Position numbers and translations under genes: made by a program. Shown in pieces: positions 34,361 through 47,689 of a stretch of DNA of 64,000 bases; the stretch's first letter is position 1; every line of letters begins with the position of its first letter. The notes under the pieces were generated by a model. That model saw only the letters and a list, made by a program, of their open reading frames with translations. It ran no database searches and had not been told where the DNA came from. The stretch is taken from positions 7,132,066 through 7,196,065 of the forward strand of contig NC_049985.1 in the NCBI RefSeq assembly GCF_000003815.2, in the 5' to 3' direction. This DNA comes from Branchiostoma floridae. Its lineage: Eukaryota; Chordata; Leptocardii; Amphioxiformes; Branchiostomatidae.

Positions 34361-37300
34361 GAAGCTACATGTAAGTGCGGACATTCTAGTACAAAATAGT
34401 ATTCAAGTAGAGGGACAGGTCTTCTAATACGTATCTTAACATGGGCAACGTACATCAGGGCCCTAAAATTGACCTTGGCATAACCTACTAACATACTAAG
34501 TATCATCACAATACAATACATCCAAAGATTTTTTTACACAGATTTCTAGCAAATACCTATTATGCGAATAAAGGCCTTATTTGCCTTATAAGTGCAAAAG
34601 TGCCACGATTCATATAAGTGGTAAATAATAAGAATACCATACTTGTAACATGTGTAAGCTCATCGAAGGTATACATGAATATGTAAATGCAATGGCAGTC
34701 CTTTGCATAATCAAATCATTTCATGACAGTATGATTGGGGAACTCAATTTCAGTTGATGTCACAACCTATCAACACACCAAATATAGATCCAATCCATCC
34801 AGTTATCTTGGTGACCAACAGACTGACAGACAGACAATCGCTGCCCCCAATATAACCTTCTTGATATGAAAGTAATGTTACCATGACTGTTACCCCGTCC
34901 CGTAGCAGGTGCAGTTGTTCTAGAGGACACCCCGGGAAGGTATTTCATGTTTGTCCGGGGACTTGTTTCAACTGTCGCGGAGTCCCGACGGGCCCGATAA
35001 GCCGGGCGTGCCGAGCGGTCCGAAGTGTCGACATGTATCGCCAAGTGTTCAACTTCGCTCCAGACAGGTGGTCCTGAGGGGTTCAGACTTGTCAAGACAA
35101 TGACTTTTCTGTTGAACAAAGTCTAAATTTCTCTGAAAAAGCACCGTAACAAATGATAAAATGGTATCAACCCCTTCTTGATCCGCCCCCTTCAGTACCA
35201 AACAGCCGCTAGGGGTCCCAAACTGCAACACATAACTCTCAACACATAACTCTCTGTTCCATGAGCTCTCTGCCACTCAAAAAGTCATGTCCATAACATG
35301 AGATATCAAAACCGGGAATTCTGCTGCAGTATGGTAGAAAGCCGCTAGTGGCCCGTTATCCCAACTCCTACCCATCTACATGACCTGCATGTACCTAATA
35401 TCGTTAGGATTAGGCCACAGCACCTCCAGTTATGCTGACGGACAGACAGACAGACAGATAGACAGACACACAGACGTATAGACAAATGAACAAATACACC
35501 GGAATCTAAAACATAATATTCTAGGCGAAGGTAACGAAGTATATTAAACAAAGTCTGTCTGTTTACCTTGACTTATAAGACCTGATAGTACAAAACAGCA
35601 AAACAACGAATCTGACGATAACATCTGTTTTATGAATACATTGTATTTGTCTGGCAACTTTCCTTTCTCAATCCCCACCTAGGGCAAACAACGCTAAATA
35701 CATGTAGTATATCATCCCCGCCCCCAAACAATAGAAATCTCTGTGTACGTAGATTAGTGTCTAGAGTTATTTATGACCATAAAGTTGACATCAGCAGCTA
35801 GGTTGTCCCCTTCTGTCTGTGCGTTTCTATAGTCTTCCGCCCGCCCGAAGATTCTCGACATACCTTCGCGCACAGCTCCGAAGCAGACAAGAAAAGAGTT
35901 AGTGTGTCCACCTTGCCCGGTGGCAATAGTCAATGCACTAGGTGAGCAAACTAAGGGTGCGGTATGAGATGAGGTATGAGATAAGTCATAATTTCTCCAA
36001 ATTACTACAATAAAGGGCCTTGAGAGAAGAGCAGAGATATCTCCTGTTCATTTGAAAACAATGAAGAGTCTTGTGTGATAAGTAAATTGTGTAATATCCC
36101 TTTAATAAATTGTCGTTTATTATATTTCGCAAACACATTCCCGACTGCTAATCGCATCTTGGCACATGTAGTATGGAGTAATGACGATTAGGTAGTGTAA
36201 TACTAACATATGATACCTATTCCAAAATCATATGTACTTGCTTTTTTGCGTATCTTATTACCTGGGTATCTAACCTTCATTGACGATACCTATACTAGAT
36301 ACAAATAAGGTAAAATATTGATCACTGAACAATCATTGAACAAACACACACAACATGGCCGTGGTTCAATCGATTGAATCTCCATCAATTTGTGCACACA
36401 CACACACACAATGACACATACACACCTGCACACACTCATAGAGAACATACAACTGCAGTGTCGATCCATATTGGCAAGCCCCTTACATGTTCTCCCGCAT
36501 TTTCCACATGAAGTGCCTGTCATGTTATACACGTCATTAGTCACTTTCTGACACGTCATAATTAGCCCAACAACACGCCGCCGCAGTGACCTCTGTGACC
36601 TCTACCAGTCAGCGCCATGACAGTTGAGTCGCTCCGGGCCAAAAGCACCATTTATTACTGTCTGTTAGGCAGGGTTGACATCAGAACAATACCTGCATCT
36701 GCACGCCGTTAACATGAAATAGATTCAGAAGAAAAAAAATCCACATTATTCTAAGCTACTAGATTTTAGATGCTGAAAACATTTAATTTACTCAAACCGT
36801 GTTAACAGTTCCGTTGTGATAGCTTAATTTATAAATGTTAAAGCGAGAGTACACACATGTGTTGCTCCAGGTGGTACCGACTCACGCAAGCGGGAAGTTA
36901 TCGAAAGTCTCATCGCATGAGCTGTAAAGTAAAGCCTCGTGACATTTTAGAATCAATTACTTAATAAGGACTTGAAAGGCGAGGTAAGCTGACAGCTTGT
37001 TTGTTGGCTCATTATTCCAATACTGTAGACATAAGAAAGTCAAGGACATCATTTCTGACGGATATTTTTCTTTCAGCCAGAGACAAGAACTTATGCCAGT
37101 TATGATATATGCCGACATACACAGACTCCACCAAGGACTCACGATGCATTCGAACATTATATGCCATACATGGCAGCTGATTGACGAAACTTGACGAAGA
37201 TTGATTGAGAGTGTTATATTCGGTTGTCTATTTTACGTCACTTGTGATTCCCTTCCTTCCTTTTACTCTTCTACTAAGCTCTAGCCTTCTAACTCACATA

Positions 37301-38478
37301 TCTATGTAGTAGTATACCATAATGTCAGTGATTGTGGGACGGGAAATTTGCAGCAGTGATATAGAGAGGGCCATGCAAAAAATCAGACTGCGATAGGTCT
37401 CTGTATAAAGACAGTCATAAAACAGAATTATTAATTTGACAGACTGAAAAACACACCCAAAAAAATCATTGGCCTTTGAGCAAAGACGTTCAGAAAATAT
37501 TTTGTAATATTGGCCAAGATCCCAGAAAACTGGCGCAATCTGAACAATAGTGCCCCTAGCATAAAAGTCTCAAAAATAATTACAGGCAAATCTTCGATTT
37601 TAACACGTTAAATATCTTTAGACTTATCTAAAAACACTTCATGGAATTTGCAGAGAACAGAATTTTATATAGAGTATTTAGCGAAATGAAGTGGGAATGT
37701 CGTCAGAAAGGGGCAAAATGATGGCCCCTTCATTTCGGCCATGACACTCTGATTTAGGGATCAGCTATCGTCTGAAACACCTGTCAATCATCTACAATAC
37801 GGAGTACGGCGGTTGAGCCCCTGCGCTATTTCTTACGAAGAACACGGACGAACCAGAGTAAGAACAGTTTGTTCTCACGCGAAGTTTATCTCTTTTTCTT
37901 TGATCAAAAGTAACAACTCCACCTCAGGAATGCACGGACTCAAATTATACGGAATGTTTTGATTGAAGAACAACCGTTGCTCCAGGCGACCTTTCTTTCT
38001 CTCCGAATCGCTCCAAGCGTTTATCTGACAATTTTCGGGCTATTTTTCTGTCAGAATTTCTTTAGTGCTATCTGTGCCATCTTCAGGGTGACATTTCAAC
38101 CTCGGCTTGTACACAACCTGTAAGATTGGCGCCAAGATATGCTAATGAGTTCAGCCGTCCTGTCGGAAGGGGTGGACGGGGAGTATTTTTCGTCGCCATC
38201 CTGAGGTGTGGGGTCCTCCTAATTGTGAACGAGAAGGAACGGCGGTTAGAGATGCATACACTACCCTGGGAACGGGAGGACATACCGTCGTTACAGCCAA
38301 AAAAAACCTTCATAAAAGATTTGCAACTACTCGGTAGAATGCAGGAAATGAAATATTGATTTTTTTTAGCTCTATAAATGTCTCCATTGCCCCTCCCCAC
38401 ATATTCCTCAGTTTCAAATCGTCTGAAAATATATCGTCATAGCAATAAGACTCTTTCTGTTCCTACTTGGTCATACAG
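34361..38478. other. Gene-free stretch
   Basis: No gene recognised. Holds a (GACA)n run (35439-35470) and a (CA)n run (about 36395-36410). A moderately GC-rich part near 34890-35070 has only random-looking frames. Confidence 0.4.
35439..35470 (+). repeat. (GACA)n microsatellite
   Basis: Seven or so GACA units, some imperfect. A shorter relative lies at 45892-45920. Confidence 0.85.
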
Positions 38479-38539
38479 CAACCTTGAAACAACTTGGTTA
38501 TAGTATGAGTCATACTATAACTAACTTGTTTCAAGGTTG
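38479..38539. repeat. Long hairpin, 30-bp arms
   Basis: Arms 38479-38508 and 38510-38539 match in 28 of 30 positions with a one-base loop. In RNA this would be a 30-bp stem with almost no loop, unlike a typical pre-miRNA. It is more likely a small inverted duplication or foldback insertion. Confidence 0.85.
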
Positions 38540-41500
38540 AAGGCTTATTTCATGGATGCGTGTTTTGCAATGGCCCCATTACACTCGCCGTACGATTTAT
38601 GAAAAAAATCATCGTAAGGTTTTCAGCGAGTCTTTGGCATAACCGATCGTCGTTGATGATCTACAGCAGCCCTTTCCGCCACGACAAATCACCGACTGAT
38701 TTAAGGACGTAAAAACAGTCGTAAAACCTCTATTCAAATTGTAGGACGATTATGACTAGGGCTCATAACAAACGTATTGTGTGTGTCTCTCGCGGAGTCA
38801 AGCCGACATTCCTACCAACCAGACATGTTCTTCCCTCCCCAGTCAGTTATCGTACACGAAGCTACGTTAGTTGGAAAAAGGTAATTGAAAACACACGAAA
38901 GCGCAATGATTCATTTATTCATATCATACATAACGTTACAGATGCAAACGTCACATCCAAATTGTACTGTACACGTTTTAGGATGTGCTGACATATTTCT
39001 TTGGAAATACATGTAAGCAATGCTATACAATCTATGTGTACGAGCGTAAACGAATTCAAAAGTTTCGTAACAAATTTTGATACCGCTATATTCACAGTTT
39101 TACGTTTTCCTTGCATAATAGCTGTTTTTATTAAATGGTAGATTAGTTATTTGGTGTTTTTACTTCTTACGAAAGCAGGAATTTCGACATGCGAAGTGGG
39201 CATTACCTTTCTTTACAAATCTAAAACCGAGGGTTGAAGTGTAGTGTACCAAAATCCGTTAGAAAATACACCGATAACATACCAGAGGGGTTTGTAGGCT
39301 TGGGAGTACAGTTTGCGACCACAGCAGTATGTCAGCCATCCTCAAATGGTATGAAAGTACAAATGTAGTCCGCTCATTACTCTAACAAAGGAACTAGCTC
39401 AGCGCTGGAGATCCTTAAGTTAACGCAATAACCCAACAAAGTCTCAAACTGTTCTCGACTCCCAAGGCGGGATAACTCCTCGTATATGTTATCTGTCGTT
39501 TTTGCCAATTTCTACTATCTTCCAGCGACTTGTGGACTGTCTGGTAAAGGCTAGTTAAACAGTGTCTACGTCTTTCGTGCACAGTTAAACTTTTGGCGCC
39601 AAGCCTTGTTCTACATGTGCTCTATAAACTCTACAATCCTATTGTGGAGGTCATGTTCGTTTCAACACCTTGTTATGTACATCCCCGCCCACTGAGTCCC
39701 TTAATTCATACCTCTGTAATAACCTGTGGTTCCATACGTAAAGAAAATAACAGACCTTTACGACAATAAGAGTATTATAAGAGTGGTATCAAGGGTATTT
39801 TTTCTCTCTTGGCGCCAGAGATTCAGGTACATACATGAAGATAATAGGTCACTCTCTAGCGTTACCTTCACTGGCAAGCGCCTACGTGATTTAAGCTCCT
39901 GTGATACATAATTTTAAGGCATTCCCACGACTTTGCTCCCAACCGCTTCCCACCAAGTTCGGTGCTGGGTTGGGAGTGGCCTGGAATGTCTCTACCAGTA
40001 ACAACACTGACTATGATTTGTCGAGAGAGTTTGGCCACCATAAGGTTTGACCGTCTACGCTGTTAACCTTTCTACGCACTGACCCTTCTGGAAAGTATTC
40101 CCCTTTTTGTTGAATTCTTCGATCCATAACCCTGTAGGCCATAGGATACTAGGTTGGCCGAAGGGCCTGGTGGAGGCTAGGACCCATCCTTGTGCTCTTA
40201 TTCTAGCTTCACATGCGAATCTTGCATTGAGTATGCTTTGCTCTACAGAGGATACCATATATATGGGCAGTTTACCCTATTAGCAAGTCCGCGTTAAATA
40301 CTCTGTACTACCAGTCTGTTTGTTTTGTAGTCTATTAAATAGCCTAGTTGTAAAACCTGTAATGGTTTGTTTGCTTTAGCTTTATTGTAGGGTTTCTAGC
40401 CTAAAAATACAAGCCGCCTTTATTGAAGTAGTATACTGTTGCCTACGGCTTGATGGATGGATAGTTAGTTTTGGAGAAGTCAGTATCTCTTATACCAATA
40501 AGGTTATATTTTCTTATTGTACCTCCGAGAGAATAAAACTTTAAAGATGAGTTGTTAACATTTTTCCACACTGCTCTTAATAAAACCCAAGTCAACCTCC
40601 TTGAAAAAACATTGGGCATCTCATGATCTAGATGTTTTGGATGCCTGTATGTGTCTAGCGTTGAGAGGATGCAGTTTATATTCACTAGATCTTAAGTACT
40701 GTGCGTCTGAATGTTTTCTCTGACATTGTATCTATTTCTGACTGACCCCCTAAGAATCTTAGTAAGATTTAGAAGTATATATATATATATATATTGTTCC
40801 TATCTTGCGTGACTACGCTTTTGCGCGTATATTCAAGTCCGTATATGAGTTGCGTATTGACAATTTTTTGTTGGATTCGGTAAGGTTTGCTGGTAAGAAC
40901 TTGTATTCAACTCTTAACTTAACCCACCCGGTTAACTGAACCGAATTTTTTTGTCGGTCGCAAAACTTTACTTAAAACAATGTAAGTACATGTACACAAA
41001 ATATGTGGAATTGAATATACAAAAAGCGATCCATCCCCTTTACAACACTGCTTCATTCTTGCCCCCATATATCAGAGGCAAAGTAGGTATCTTCTCATAA
41101 AGAGAGAAAGCAACCGTAATCCCTATATAATCCCACCAGTAATCCTCTATTGTTTAAATCACGCCGAAATCAAAGGTTTGGGAAATACATGATTGTGAAA
41201 CTTACTGGGTATTTACTGGCTGAGGAATTACTATTGTGATTGCTCGGAACAAGAAGGCAATGGTCATGTACGGTCAGGTTTGTTCGATTTTTTGTCACCA
41301 TCGCTTTGGATATCGCAATGGCTCAAAAGGCAAATTTTGCAGCAGAGGCCAGTGCTGACTGGCCAAGAAAACAAAATTAAATGAAGACTTTTGCCTTGTT
41401 TCTATTCATTTCAGTTTACTTACCTATGATTTTTGAAGAAGTACATATCGTAAGATTCGTAACCCATTGCTTTTTTGATAGGTTATGCGGGCACTCAAAA

Positions 41501-42120
41501 AAGAAAAGATGCGAGTTAACTCAATTGCAAGTGTACATCAATGATAAATTACATCAAAATGATACCACAAACCAATAGGACACATAGAACCAACAAAACA
41601 ATGTAACAAGTGATGGAAATAATGAAAATGTATATTAATGCTGTCTGATGATAAAAACAGCAGTCTTCGTTTTTTCTTCCCCTAAATACAGAGGCGTGTT
41701 GTGAGCGTGAAAGTGTCAATATATAGACAATACCTGTCCTGGGAATAGGTGTAACTTAGACACTATTGACTAGTGAATGTAGGTCACCGGTATATTGTCG
41801 AAAGAGGTGGCGCTTGTCACCTCCAATCATTTTTTGGGATTTGAAGACTCAACATATTTGAAATGCCTATTAAAACATGAAGACTTGTTAAGTTGTTTTC
41901 TTTTTCTGCTGCGAAAATCTACATATAAGTTTCCGTGTTTGTTTCCGCATTTTATACAAACAAAGGTAAACATGTATAAATTTGGCACTGTTGGAAATTC
42001 TACCACAGAAAATGATTGGACAATGAAATAATCGGAGCAAGCTGTACATAGTTGCCATATTTGCGGTTTGCGGACTTCTAAAGCTAGTCAATGAACAAGT
42101 GAGAATAATAAGAAACGATT
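38540..42120. other. Gene-free stretch with truncated MITE ends and an AT repeat
   Basis: Truncated right ends of the TAGCC family occur near 39500-39553 ('GCCAATTTCTACTAT', then 'GGTAAAGGCTA') and 40160-40180 ('GGTGGAGGCTA'). A (TA)n run lies at 40776-40794. No gene recognised. Confidence 0.4.
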
Positions 42121-42123
42121 TGT

Positions 42124-42490
42124 CTCAAGCCTCCGCCACCGAAAGTTTGACTTTTATCTTTTCGATTCTCGCGCCTTATCTTTTCAAGTAATTAATGATT
42201 ACAGAGCGGCGCGCATAATCGGGAGGTGGCGTCGCTTTGAAGGGAGCGGGGAAGGCGCCAGCACGGGCCCGGCCCGTAACCGACCCCCTGAGCCATAAAA
42301 CATCCATTTAGCTCCTAAAAGCCTGTCATTATCCCAAATTTGAGGCACTTCAAAAGCCGCCGAAACATGACAGGGTCTTCACTTCTCCACTTTGATCTCG
42401 TAGATTCTCGCCGTGTTTCCTGGTCTCACGATAAGTGGGATTTAACTCACGCTAAGCCTCGGGACTAAAGATTCCTTTATTCCCGAGAAA
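42124..42490. promoter_or_regulatory. Candidate enhancer: GATA, NK2-like, homeodomain and TCF sites
   Basis: On the minus strand AGATAA occurs at 42154-42159 and the full consensus AGATAAG at 42175-42181. A third, GATAAG, lies at 42430-42435 on plus. An NK2-like core TCAAGT (42184-42189) overlaps a homeodomain core TAATTA (42189-42194). A TCF/LEF site CTTTGATC lies at 42390-42397. The block is GC-richer and more complex than its flanks and free of repeats. Heart enhancers of fly and vertebrate Hand genes are known to need GATA and, in the fly, Tinman (NK2) sites. A link to HAND, 16 kb away on its 3' side, is inference. Confidence 0.45.
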
Positions 42491-42895
42491 AGCAAGCGAC
42501 TTTGCGAGGATCTACTTTTCTGTCCAGTGGAATTACACGTCCTGATCACATCGTATTCCGCCTAATTACCCAAATAAATCCGCAGGCGATACCATACCTG
42601 TGGGTAACAGGTGGAGTGGGGGAGGCAGCTGGGTGATGCACCTGCGTTTTGGAAACCCAGTCTATTTCCATACCGTAAATTACGTATTTTGACAATTTTA
42701 GACATGCCTTTGAATATATCGCGGCGTAAATTAGAAGTTAGCGTGTGTAATGACTGTTAATCACTATTAAAACCCGAAGGGCTTTGGAAACGATTTTTTT
42801 TGGCAAGATCTGCTATATGTACATGTATCTACAGATAGTTGGGCACTTCCAAGCATCTGCGAAAACCACGACGCTCGAGACATTTTTTGTACTTT

Positions 42896-43413
42896 TTAGG
42901 TTTCCACTGCGGACGCTTAGCGACTAAAGATTTTATGGATCGTTCAACGAATTTTGTCGGTAAAAAAAACGTTTTGTTTGCTTTATTGCCTTTTAAATCA
43001 TACTTTCACATTCTACATTGTATTAAACTTATAAAAGTGAAGGGTCACACAAATCCAATTTTATCGCTCATAGATAACCATCTGGTGGAAAGTGGGCCTA
43101 AACATGATTTGATTCATTACGCAAGTGTACATGTCATAAAAACATCTATTGAATATAATTTTGCAATTTCTTTATCTGTTTTGTTGCTCCACATTGTTCA
43201 GGCGAGGAGTGCTGAGCGACCGTGCAGCGATCAAAATCGTGTTTGTGTGACGCTAGATTTCATAATTAGAAGATGTAACATGTAAAAGTATATATGCATG
43301 ACGGAAAAGACAACAAAACACACAACACGGAATGATATCTGTTCTTCTTGTATGAAATTCGCTGATCGATCTGCCAAGTCTTTGTTCCCTCTGCCGTCGC
43401 AACCTCCTAGTGG
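42896..43413. mobile_element. Foldback element with ~150-bp inverted arms
   Basis: The left arm (about 42896-43035) and right arm (about 43265-43413) are diverged reverse complements. Shared blocks are 'TTTATTGCCTTTTAAATCAT' with 'ACTTTCACATTCTACA' on the left, and the complement of 'CATGTAAAAGTATA...GAAAAGACAACAAAAC' plus 'GAAATTCGCTGATCGATC' on the right. The plus-strand open frame of 148 codons across the element has no domain and probably arises by chance. Other copies are at 12956, 48170, 48565 and 49635. Outer boundaries are approximate. Confidence 0.6.
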
Positions 43414-46050
43414 ATAGAGAGTGTCAGACGACACTCTGCATAACTTGTGCCGTTTATAAAAGTTTACTAAACCACTACACCAAGACTCTTAGCAATACGA
43501 TATCGCCTCGTCTCCTCCTTGTTTACTACAATTATCGAAGTGGTTGACGGTAGCGGGCGCACTGTACAATGTCGGTGGGAGCTGCGAGCCTCGGAACGGT
43601 ACTGCACAGTAGACCCAGTCTTCCCGCACCCTGCCCTGTGTCATATACAAACGTATGACAGCTTGTAGTAGCCGGGTCAGGGCGAAAAAGGGAACAGTGT
43701 TGACAGACAGCAGACACGAAACAGGAGAAAAGAGAAGCTTTTCTTGTGAAACCCTAATCTTAACCACGGGAGTCAGCTATGAGAAAATGTGCAATAATAG
43801 CTTTCTCTGATAGACTGTGGCTTATTTAAGCTATTGTGTATTAATAGTATCATAATATTAATAATTTCCTTGCAAATTCATGCCCTAGGGCTGGTTGAAA
43901 ACACAGCAACCACGGGTAAACAAGAAGAAGGAAAAACATAGAAAAATCAAATAACCACTTTGGCCTGATATATAGAGAGACAGAATTCATAATAATAATG
44001 ATAATAGAGTTATAATGGATCCGTCTTGCTTGTTTAGCAGAATATCTCCACTTTTAGCTTCAACACATTCAAGTAGACTGTAAAGTAGATTTCGAACATA
44101 TTTCAATTCTGCTTGGTTTCTTTTTCCCTCAGTGTTAAAGAGGAATTTCCCGAGAAATCCGACCAAACCGACCGTAATATTTGGTAAACAGATAGAAGCT
44201 CACAAATTAAATAGAAGTGACTCGTGCTGTGCAGTACTTCTTTACTGACAAAATGCTAAACCCATGGTTTCCGAGGGACAGAACCAAAGCTTCATAAGCA
44301 GCGAACGCCCGACTAGTTTGTCGCCCTACTATCAATTCTAACTGTTACGTAGGTAATATCAAAATTAAGGTAGCAAAGAACATTTTCTGTGTTTGCAAAA
44401 CATTTCTCTTTGGGTTTATTGGAAGTGCAACCAAACATTCGGAATCTGCCCCCCTGAATACATTTCTGTCGATGGCGAAACGTCAAAAGAAAGCGTAAAT
44501 GTAACCAGTATTTACAAAGTTGTATGTTCATTGTAACAACAAGCACTTCTTAGGCATTTGACAACAAGCATATGCTTTTCTTTACGAAATGCGCATTTAC
44601 ATGTCATGCAAAATTTCACTAGTAAGAACGCGCCAATCATCGGTACATGTAGTTATACAAATCCATTTTTATGTCAGTATATTGCTAGAATGCGATAACC
44701 AATGCTTTGTGCAACAACAAAAAACGTGCAAACGAAAACGTACACATGATTAGTGATAACTGTTAAACGTTCGTAGTACTAGTTATGCAAAACTTATAGA
44801 TAAAAAAGTACGATGAAGGAAAGACTTGATAATCAAACATTGCGTTACAGAGAAAAACCTTCATTGTCATGCGATACTTATGAGTGCAGATGAAAGATCT
44901 GTGCGTTTGATTTATAAACGACAATATCTACATACGAGAGGGTTTAAATTACATCTTTTACTTTAAGATTACTATCATTGGATCGTCAGCAATTTGAACT
45001 ATATTTACCACAAATTGATTTTCCCACTCCTTTTTTTCTTCCCATCTAAGCTGTTGGATCTGTGTTCGAGGAGGTGCCTCGAGTACGTTGAAAGGAAAGG
45101 GCTAGCAACCCTTCCCTGTAAAAATATAACCTGCTACTGAAACAGAAAGGAAACTTAATTTGGAAGTTCATCTCAGTTGGTAAAAGGAACATTCTGGAGA
45201 AGTTTAACTGTTATTTCCAACACGAAAATTGGACTTACCTGAAAGGAAACTTGCTGAACGAACGGACGACAAGGGTCTGAACGAACGAACAAACGATAAT
45301 ACCTGTTTCCATCTTGATACAAAGGGGAGATCTGCCCCTGCATAACTGGAACTTATCCTTTGTCCGTTCGCCCTCTGGCCACGGAGTTTTACACGCGTAT
45401 GGAGAAATGTACGGAAGTATTCAATGATGTAGTTGGCTGGTTATGTGGGTCGAACGATAACAAGAAGAAAAGTTAGTAGTAGAGAGATGTCCATGCCTTC
45501 TGCATTTGTTTTATCGTTTCAAACTAATTTAATGCAAATCAATGGGAACACAATCTCATATCATGGCCAAACTGCAATAGGTTTACCTTGTTTTTCTTAA
45601 CACCCCCATCATTTCAAATAAAGATAAAAGAGTTTTCTATTCGAAAACGAAATGTGCCAAGCATTGTTTTCAATTAAGACGCGCTTGTCGGACTAAAGAA
45701 CATTTTAGATGACTGCAATGGTCCTGCTTTATTCAGAGCCATGAATTAGAAGCGAACATAAAGGGTTGTTGATCCACTGTATACAGGGCAAGGCATTGAA
45801 AGGCGAAACCTATCTCTCTCCCTGGAAAGATCCACTATCTTTTACCTCCCTAACCGAAGTCAGGTACCTATTTTTACACCGAGCTGGAGTCGGACAGACA
45901 GACAGACAGACAGGCAGACACGTCTGTAAAAAGACAAAGGTACATGTAATTCTACTGTATGGCCATAATCTGAGATTTTGTGTTCATGAGGCATGGCCAT
46001 CTCTCTACTACTTTCTCTTTTTGTTATCGTCATCGTCACAAACGATGCAG
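43414..46050. other. Gene-free stretch
   Basis: Contains the second SINE copy at 45050-45165 and a GACA-type microsatellite at 45892-45920. No gene recognised. Confidence 0.4.
45050..45165 (+). mobile_element. SINE-like copy, same family as 8700
   Basis: The tail 'CCTGCTACTGAAACAG' and 'AGGAAACTTAA', and the preceding 'GGGCTAGCAACCC', match the copy at 8819-8887. The tRNA-like head is degraded ('GTGTTCGAGG'). Confidence 0.55.
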
Positions 46051-46054
46051 AGCT

Positions 46055-46292
46055 ACACGTCGAAGTGCCCTGTACGCACATAGAAGCCACACGTCGAAGT
46101 GCCCAGCTTGTACATAGGGGTCACACGTCGAAGTGCCCTAGGACTGTATGTACATAGGGCATGTAAGGTCTACACCTCCAAGTGTCCAATATGTGCTTAG
46201 GAGTCACACATTGAGGTGCCCGGTGTCCCCTGGCTTTGCCACACGTGTAAGTGCCCTGTATGTATATAGGAGTCACATGTCAAAGTGCTCTA
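46055..46292 (+). repeat. Minisatellite, seven ~34-bp units
   Basis: Units start with ACACGTCGAAGTGCCC or variants at 46055, 46089, 46123, 46172, 46206, 46241 and 46275. Spacing is 34-35 bp except for one 49-bp unit. The second half of each unit is 'TGTACATAGGGGTC' or similar. Confidence 0.9.
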
Positions 46293-46555
46293 TAGCTCCT
46301 CCCTCCCCGTGACAGCTGAACCTCTCCCCGACACCTGACGCGCCCCGGCTCCCCTCGCGGTTCTTCCCGTACATCTCTCCTAACTCCTGTCCCCGTTCAG
46401 ATGACACCACCTTTCCCCTGAGAAAGCTTTGAACAGATTTGGAGACTGTCAGCTTTTTATCCCGGTAATACATCTAATCTCCCTCCCCCTGTCACACGCC
46501 TGACATAGCAGTCGTAAAGTCCCAGACGAGGGCTAGGGAGAAGCAGGGCAGAGTC

Positions 46556-46707
46556 TAGCCTCTACCAGGCTCCGTGGATCGGTAGAATCATTATCCTCAC
46601 CGAGGAAACGTACTCCTCTGGCCGGCTGACTCCCCTAGCGTACTATAGACTCTATTTGTCCAATTTCTACAATTAGACCACCGATCCACGAAGCCTGGTA
46701 GAGGCTA
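46556..46707. mobile_element. TAGCC-ended MITE with perfect 9-bp target duplication
   Basis: Inverted ends: left TAGCCTCTACCAGGCTCCGT and right, as complement, TAGCCTCTACCAGGCTTCGT, continuing for about 28 bp. Perfect duplicated flanks GGCAGAGTC lie at 46547-46555 and 46708-46716. It is 152 bp long and non-coding. A 9-bp duplication fits Mutator-like or Merlin-like elements. Relatives lie at 16918, 29930, about 39500, about 40160 and 47949. Confidence 0.85.
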
Positions 46708-46716
46708 GGCAGAGTC

Positions 46717-47142
46717 AACGGCGGGTAGAAACAAACAAAAACAACCAGCAAAATTCATTTTATTACTGCGGCCGTCGTATATACCAAAGGCTATCTGTTC
46801 GAAGATGTTAACTAGGTGTGCGACAATGCAGTGCATTTATATCTACACGACTTAATTTAAGGACTTCAGAAGAAGAAGAAAAATGGGGCCGCCCCGCATG
46901 TTCCTCATTAGAGCTAGCACAGGATATCAATTGTTCTGGGTGTAAAGGGTTTTATCTCGGGTCAACTTGGGAGATTTTTACTGCCAATCTGAGCCGTGTA
47001 AACGGAGCGCCACTGGACCGGTGTTTGATGGCGCGGGACCGAGGTTCTGTCAGCCTCACACCAGGACTTCATTTTCTTCCTGTTCCCCGCATCGCAGTAT
47101 TGCTTCTTTTTGGCTCAAAATCAGGATCACTTGGGTTAGAAT
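46717..47142. other. Gene-free stretch
   Basis: Moderately GC-rich in 46880-47090, with only unassignable short frames. Confidence 0.35.
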
Positions 47143-47260
47143 GAATGAATGAACGGATGAATGAACGAAAGGCCTTCATTGAAAGAATGAATGGACAAAG
47201 ACCTTTATTAGAGGAATAAATGAATGAAGATCTTTATTGGCAACATATACCAACTGGATT
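47143..47260 (-). mobile_element. Retroelement-like 3' tail with (AATG)n
   Basis: AATGAATGAA repeats are followed by 'AAGATCTTTATTGGCAACAT' and 'AAGTACAGGTAACAAC'. The same order ('GAAGAACTTTACT', then 'AAGTACAGGTCACAAC') is found at 53146-53215. The two diverged copies show a dispersed element whose 3' end, on the minus strand, finishes in ATTC repeats. Confidence 0.45.
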
Positions 47261-47689
47261 AAGTACAGGTAACAACAAAGGACTAGTTTACAGATGTATG
47301 TATACGTTGTCAAGTTACAATAATTATAAAGTTCTCCTCGCTTCTTTGCGATGGTGAAAATGAACGAGCAGATATGTTTCATAATCAAAGTTTTGGTTAA
47401 ACTCATGAGAAATATGAATTGGAACTTTTAGAGGATATTTGTCTCATTGCTGTATAAAGTAATCCACAATAAAATGACAGTCATCTTCTAACTTAAGAGT
47501 TCCGAAACGTCGCGATCGGCAGATACAGATCTCAGGGATGTGAAGTAAAGATTGGGTGAAATGTATAGTAATTTACCACATTGAATCTTGATGAAGCTAT
47601 TTGCGAAGTTGTTTTCTTTGTTTGTTTGTCACATTTTTTTTTGTATATCATTTGTATCGCACTGTTCATGTTCTCAGAGGAAAGAAAGT

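Noticed and set aside
42839-43285. 148-codon plus-strand frame
   Set aside because: It spans the inverted arms of a foldback element and shows no transposase motif.
46055-46292. CRISPR-like array
   Set aside because: Units are contiguous with no unique spacers and the genome is animal; it is a minisatellite.
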